A stretch of 64,000 nucleotides of DNA from Ceriagrion tenellum (lineage: Eukaryota; Arthropoda; Insecta; Odonata; Coenagrionidae). The DNA lies in contig OY720643.1 of the NCBI GenBank assembly GCA_963169105.1, positions 22,602,373 to 22,666,372 of the forward strand. The letters are read 5' to 3'. The translations under genes were made by a program, and so were the position numbers. Of this stretch, positions 58,504-64,000 are shown one piece after another (positions within the stretch are counted from its first letter, which is position 1; each line of letters begins with the position of its first letter). Below the pieces are notes generated by a model. The model did no database searches. It worked only from the letters and a program-made list of their open reading frames with translations, and was not told the origin of the DNA.

Positions 58504-59559
58504 CTCCGCCTTGCCTTTCAGGAGACAATATGCAAGGCAAGGAGCGAATGTTGCCGGACCAAAATGTATTGATTAACAATTTTCAATGCCGGTTATTGAA
58601 GACTATATTTCAAATTTTAGTGTTCAAATATAGGGTATGAATTTATCCATACCGGAATAGTTCACGATCCCTTCAGTATTGATCTACGGCAGAATTGCCC
58701 AACAGCAGGATAATACAAGACACACATGTCTGCTGTACCAGTCTATATCAATGCCAAAACATGATACCCTTTAAAATTCAACTGGGATAATAAGATCAAG
58801 GAAACTGTTGCCTCAGGATTAAAAGATTCTTCCCAAAATTATGTGCAAAATGCATAAACGTTGAAGAAGTAATTAACCGCATAATGCGAGGATAGTATGA
58901 AAAGACCCTAACTAGATCCTGGGGGTAATTCTTATTACAATGATCTTTTTACCTAAGCCATAACCTCTTTGGTCGTAAGTTCTTATTTAAAGCCTACGCT
59001 ACGGTTTTCAAATAAATTAAAATTTACATAATTATCCACAGGAAAAATTATAAAGATTTTAAGAGTCGAAAACCGGAATTTTAGCAACAAAAACGAAAGG
59101 AACGCACAAACCAATGCCTGAATAAAAACACTGTTCTTCCACTCATCCGATAAAAGCAATTTTAAGCCTATAGGTATTATGAATGCAAGGAATAAAGAAC
59201 AACAGTTTAATCTCTTCACTGAATATTATGTCTTTCTTACGGGAGTAAAAGTTGATTTATAATAAGGGCCCAAACTCAAGGGACTCAATGTGGAGCTCTT
59301 GAGATTTTCTTCTACGGTCTATTTCTAGTCGTAAGGAACATATGTGACAATTGGTTTTCGAATTCGTCCACAGATTTTGGAGACTGTACAGCGTCCAGAA
59401 GATCAGATTTTCGGGCGAATTTCCACAATTTGCATTAATCTAAGTTTTAAGTTTAATTAGTATAAGTTGTTTAACTATGCTAACTGACAAAAGAACTTTG
59501 CACGATATCGAGGAATACGGTGATGTTGAAGTATATTGCCTCAAACTAAGATTATTCAT
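58504..59559. other. Unannotated sequence
   Basis: 58720-58770 partly repeats words seen at 57470-57530 (AAGACACGCATGACTGCTGTA versus a close variant), hinting at another old repeat pair. Nothing coding. Confidence 0.4.
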
Positions 59560-59932
59560 CATACATCTACATACAACCCTGCAAGCCACCGCTTACATGT
59601 GTGGCAGGGGGAATTAGACCACCAGTCATGTTGAGGTGTAAGGGACGAGGATTTTTGGGAGGTGAAACGGAGAATTGCAGTATTAGTGTGTTTTCAGTGG
59701 AGCACCGGTTTTATTACAGTGGCTTACTGTGCGTGGAAAGAAAAATTTTGTACCAATCTGTTCAACATTTATCCATCTAATTTTATTGTTTCTGTCGGAC
59801 CTAGAAATGTAGTGTGGCGTCAAAATGATATTATCAATGTCGCTCTGAAACATATCCGTACTGAAATAGGCAAAATAAGTCTATCCCGCTGCCTGCGAGT
59901 CTCTAGCGGCTCCCAACATAATCCCTCTAAAA
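59560..59932 (-). mobile_element. LINE-A 3' end, copy 4
   Basis: Reverse copy beginning at a TACATCTACAT tail and ending near the GCGGCTCCCA block. More diverged than copies 3 and 5. Confidence 0.68.
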
Positions 59933-60121
59933 GCTGTATATTCTCTCATAGCATTTTTTTACGACGCGCGCAGATTTCTTACGTATTTTATAATTTTTTT
60001 GTTTAATCTTTCTGTCCAGGGTCTCTATTCAAGTATTGATGGTTATTTTTTCAATATGCAGAAGCCGATACTTAATACTGACATTTTAATATGCCGATGT
60101 TTAAGTTTGAATATTTTAAAA

Positions 60122-60431
60122 GGATTGGATTGGATATTTGGGGAGGCGATCGACAGATAAGGTCATTTGCGCCATAGGGGACAGGTAAGGGAGGAAGGGT
60201 GGATAGAAACCCGTCGTCGGCATTAGCCAGCTCTCAACGAAAGGCGCCACGGGGACCACGGTTTAACGTCTCATCCGACAGACGGAGTACTGCACTTGAA
60301 GTGCCCTACACAAGACACTCCAGTAGGGATCGGGTGTCCTCTGAAAAACTTTCCTCCTCTGCAGGGATTTGAACCCTGGCCGTCGGTATGGTTAGTCAGT
60401 ACTCTAGCCACCACACCAACCCAATCCCCGC
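60122..60431 (-). repeat. SINE-A copy 5 with perfect target duplication
   Basis: Full-length reverse copy flanked by perfect 13-bp repeats GAATATTTTAAAA at 60109-60121 and 60432-60444. This is the cleanest member and defines the family limits at about 310 bp. Confidence 0.92.
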
Positions 60432-60444
60432 GAATATTTTAAAA

Positions 60445-61908
60445 CCTTGGTTGGGAAAACAATATTATACTAGCCCATGTACGCATTTGTGAAAAAATAC
60501 TACTCCAGCTCCACTTGGTACCACCTCTCAGAGATCCCTAATCTCTGTATACTCTCTGACGGCGCACTGTCCGAGCGCCAAACCCCAATATAACGCTCCC
60601 ATTAGAGCGAGGCGGGGGAAAAACAAAGGATAATGAGGGTGACTTGTGTAGCCTGACTCCTCAGTCAAGCCTGGAAAATTAATTGCTGGAAAGGGTCCTC
60701 TTTCATGAAAACCAGTGGACCACACTATAATCGCCATATAAAGTTGAAGCCAGCACCTAACTCACAAGAGGTAATCACCTACCAATAGATTAGATGTTAA
60801 TTGGACGCAGATGATTACACGATAGGACATGTGATGGGAGTAGTTGATCTGGGAATTAAACTGTTTAGCGGTGGGCAAGTAGATGCAGAGGTAATGTGGC
60901 AAGTGAACTGGGCTAGTGAAATAATTTAGCGCCCAAATGATTCCGTATGGAGGACTACATTATTTCAACATTACGTACAAAACTTAAGGAACTAAAATAG
61001 CCGTCAAATCCACATTGACGCATGCCGCCGAAACAAGACCATCCAGCTAAACCACGGAAGACCTCTAGAAAATGCGGAGATAAAAATTATGAGATTAATG
61101 ACAAACAAGACAGTACAAGATAGCAGAGGAAGTGATGATTCAAATGAGATTCGCTAAGGTGGGTAGCATTTATAGGTGGATTAAAAATCGTATGAATGAA
61201 AATAAAGTGAAATCCCTCTTAACGACCGTTCCTATCAAGCGACCACCCCAATCAACGACCATTTTTTAAGCGGAACCGTAGGTTGTCGCTTAATACAGGT
61301 TTCACTTAATGTAACTTTCGTCACGGAACGTAACGAAAGTTTTTTACCGCAGAGTAATTAAAAACTTTACCTCATTCGTGTTTGCATCCTTTACTGAAAG
61401 TCGACTCAATAATAACAATCACGAACGCCGTCACCACAGTAATCTGATAGCCTAACGCTCATCAACTCGGCTTCCCATCTGTTAGGACACATCGCAGTTG
61501 AGGGCTCATTTGTTTATTTTCATGCGTGTCGAGGATCTCCGGAGCATTGCGCAGGTTTTGGAGGTGTGAAGACAGTCAGTGATGCGCAGCAGTTATAGCC
61601 ACCCAGGTGCTAAGATGACACTCGAAAAGGTGCCACTGGAGGTTATATTTAACGTTGGCCAATGAAAGGATTCCTCCCTTTTTATGAAAAGAAAAAAGTA
61701 ACTTCGCGAGGAAAGCAAATTAGAGAGTCGGTTGGCACGTAATTGTCAACCACCCAACAAAATGGGAGAAAAATTTCATTGGAAAAACTTGCCACTTCTC
61801 TTGCCTCAAAAAAGTCTTACATGCATGCTTTTGACTAAAACAATCCTAGTTTTTCTCAAACACCTGCATAAAAACATTTATTTCTCCTCAAAATTACTCC
61901 CTCTCCTC
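60445..61908. other. Unannotated sequence containing a mini-MITE
   Basis: Apart from the 61205-61306 element, no supported feature. Confidence 0.45.
61205..61306. mobile_element. ~102-bp mini-MITE with Tigger/pogo-like ends
   Basis: Left end AAGTGAAATCCCTCTTAACG and right end (reverse complement) AAGTGAAACCTGTATTAAGC are inverted repeats. The 'GTGAAACC..TTAA.CGAC' style resembles Tigger/pogo termini. Too short to code; target duplication not resolved. Confidence 0.5.
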
Positions 61909-62284
61909 CAAGGGGATTTAAGTGGGAGCCCCTAGAGACTCGGAGGCTGCACGCTAGGCTTAGCTTGCTTGAGAAATTCAGAACTGGTGTGTTTCAGAGC
62001 GACACAGAGAATATTATCATGACCCCTCACTACATCTCTAGGTCTGACAGACGCGATAAAATAGGAAAGATACATTGTTGCACAGATAGGTACAAAAACT
62101 CGTTCTTTCTGCGCACAATTAGTGACCGTAATAACAATAGAGCTCCACTCAATACACTCCTATAATACATGTCACAATTCCATCTCCAAAAACTTACACC
62201 TTAAATCTTCACACGGCTGGTGTCCTAACGCCCCCTGCCATACGCCCAAGCGGCGGCTCGCAGATTAGTATGACGATGTAGATA
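61909..62284 (+). mobile_element. LINE-A 3' end, copy 5
   Basis: The best-preserved copy. The frame at 61965-62162 reads through SRSDRRDKIGK, CTDRYKNSFFLRTISDRNN and a stop, matching the C-terminal end of non-LTR ORF2 proteins. A roughly 120-bp 3'UTR and a short GATGTAGATA tail follow. Confidence 0.82.
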
Positions 62285-63261
62285 AAGGATGCGTAAATTG
62301 TGTGAATAGCTTATTTCCATACCTTAGTGAAAGCTGAAAGTGAATTGCAGTTTAACATTGCATAAGTATGAAAATAAATGGAGGGAATATTCTACTTAAT
62401 TATTGAGGCTTAACTCTATGACCGCGCCAAAATGTAGCATAATGTTTTGAGCAACAATAGTGGTCCATAACATTTTATGCACTCTCTCTGAGGCAAACTC
62501 AAATTGGGCGAAAGTATTATCGCACAAGTCATGATGTTAAAATATATTGGAATTGATATGTCCAGCTATAGTGAAATCTGAATAGGTCGTTAAGAAAACA
62601 GTCCTGAGACATGGAAGTTTCCGTTTTTTGCTATTCGAGACGCACAATTTGGTTCATTTAATCAAATACTTGCTTCAAACTATTAATTCAATCAACAATA
62701 AACTTCAAACTATCATTCTCCCATCAAAATATCATTGTAATTATTCGTTCCAGGACACCAAGGGCAAGGACCCACACCAATATCCAGGTCACAAAAAGTC
62801 CCAAAAGGGCCGTTTGTTTTCTAAACTTTCAGGAAAATGAGCATGTTAAAGAAGCTACAAAAGCCACAATATTAATGACCAACCGATAAAATAATGATTG
62901 CTATATCGCTAGGGCACGGAATCACGTAAAAAGTCAAAACAAGAACAGGTACCTAAATTGCAAAGCGGCTAACGGAGTAATAAAGATGAAATTTCAAGAA
63001 ACGTCTTACCATTCAATTTAGGATGCGATATTATAATAAAAACATTTCATATCGAAAATATTGCATACATCGTGCGCAAAAGAATAATGAACGAAACGGT
63101 CATTTAGAAACGTTGGACTAACTTAAAATTTCTCATAATTTCTTATGCTATCAATAAATTAATTCAACACTTTTCTTATTTTCACCGAGCTCTTAAAAGC
63201 AATATTAGCCATGACGTATTGTGGAAAGGAAATGGAAACTCCTCTCGAGAACAGTGTTATT
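62285..63261. other. Unannotated AT-rich sequence
   Basis: Nothing recognisable on either strand. Confidence 0.45.
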
Positions 63262-64000
63262 ATACATACATACATACCCATCACGCCGTTCTCTTCAGGG
63301 GTAGGCACAGTCAAAATGTTTCACTCATTAATACATAATTGTACACCTAACTCTGCTTCAATAATTTCCTCCATACTGACCTATCCTTGCAAACCTCTTT
63401 TGCCTCATTTGCCCCCATACACTGTTTCATACACGCCCTCCTGTTTTTAAAACTCCTCATATTCCTCCTCCTAAGAATTTCCTCAGCCACATTCAATCAC
63501 AACTTTCTCGGCCTACTTCTACCTCTCACACCATTCATTCTACTCTCATATATCTGTTTAGTTATTCCACTCTCATCCATTCTCTCCACATGGCCAAACC
63601 AACGAAGCACACTCCTTTCATACACGTCAATTACTGGAGCATTTAACCCATATTCATTCATGACCCACTCATTCCTGACCCTATCCATCCTACTTTTGCC
63701 GCAAATACTCCTCAGATAACTCATACCCACGGCGTTTAGTCTACTCTTATGTACATCCTGACATACCCATGTTTCACTACCATATAGCAAAGTGGGAAGA
63801 AGTACACTTTTGTACACGGCGATTTTCGCTTCCTTAGACAAGCACTCACTCCTTGATACGCTCCACATGCTACCTACAATTTTCCTTCCAGCATTCGCAC
63901 GTCTCTTTATCTCCTCATCTATTCTTCCATCTTTCACATATAACTTACCTAAGCACGCAAAGTCATCCACCGGTTCAATTACTTCACCATTCGCCCTCAT
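63262..64000 (-). mobile_element. LINE-B fragment, copy 6, running off the window
   Basis: The minus-strand frame 64000-63497 is uninterrupted for 167 residues, the cleanest LINE-B coding stretch here. Blocks in order are RANGEVIEPVDDFACLGK, DEEIKRRANAGRK, SKEAKIAVYKSVLLPTLLYG, SETWVCQD, CGKSRMDRVRNEWVMNEYG, RWFGHVERMDESG and GRSRPRKL. This is the C-terminal region after the palm/thumb of an endonuclease-containing LINE reverse transcriptase. The 3'UTR ends in TATGTATGTATGTATAA at 63262. The catalytic YADD region, if present, is beyond 64000. Confidence 0.88.

Overview
This window looks like a stretch of an arthropod nuclear genome, most likely an insect. It is AT-rich and has almost no long open reading frames. 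It is filled with old non-LTR retrotransposon 3' ends, tRNA-derived SINEs, short terminal-inverted-repeat (TIR) elements and a Penelope-like remnant. Two things point to a metazoan host: a eukaryotic tRNA-Arg gene, and two spliced exons of a Ly6/uPAR-type (quiver/sleepless-like) gene. The species cannot be fixed from the sequence.

The one host protein-coding gene I can support is on the + strand. A 5' exon (about 11043/11095 to 11560) encodes a hydrophobic leader and ends in a phase-1 donor. A second exon (37247-37327) has a strong acceptor and donor and encodes the first cysteine block of a three-finger Ly6 domain, starting ITCYTC. The two exons join in frame across a 25,686-bp intron. The second exon also ends in phase 1, so at least one more exon must follow. 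I found none in the remaining 26.7 kb, so the gene probably runs off the right edge. Nearly everything else is intronic or flanking repeat. The only other intact gene is tRNA-Arg(TCG) at 40819-40891, which would lie inside the next intron.

Layout. 0-11 kb: SINE-A and LINE-A copies, a CpG-richer block near 4.8-5.2 kb, a Penelope-like GIY-YIG remnant with a hammerhead-like core downstream, a head-to-head SINE palindrome, LINE-B and LINE-D tails, and two copies of a TTAA-flanked MITE, the second ending 29 bp before the exon-1 acceptor. 11-37 kb (the big intron): LINE-E, LINE-C and LINE-B tails, SINE-B, a GATTC-rich element with a nested SINE, a 93-bp-arm foldback, two MITE-1 copies, local duplications, an AT-rich block, and a GC-rich block at 28.2-28.5 kb. 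37-64 kb: Ly6 exon 2, LINE-B, the tRNA gene, a Harbinger-like MITE with a TTA target duplication, more MITE-1 copies (one with an internal duplication), a ~600-bp tandem repeat with nested insertions, a 584-bp insertion with an 18-bp target duplication, and several SINE-A copies with clear target duplications.

All the LINE fragments are 3' ends. Each codes only for the extreme C-terminus of a reverse-transcriptase protein and is broken by stops or frameshifts, so none is active. Repeat family names here (SINE-A, LINE-B, MITE-1 and so on) are local labels, not database names. Boundaries come from comparing copies within this window by eye and are good to about 10-30 bp unless a target duplication fixes them.
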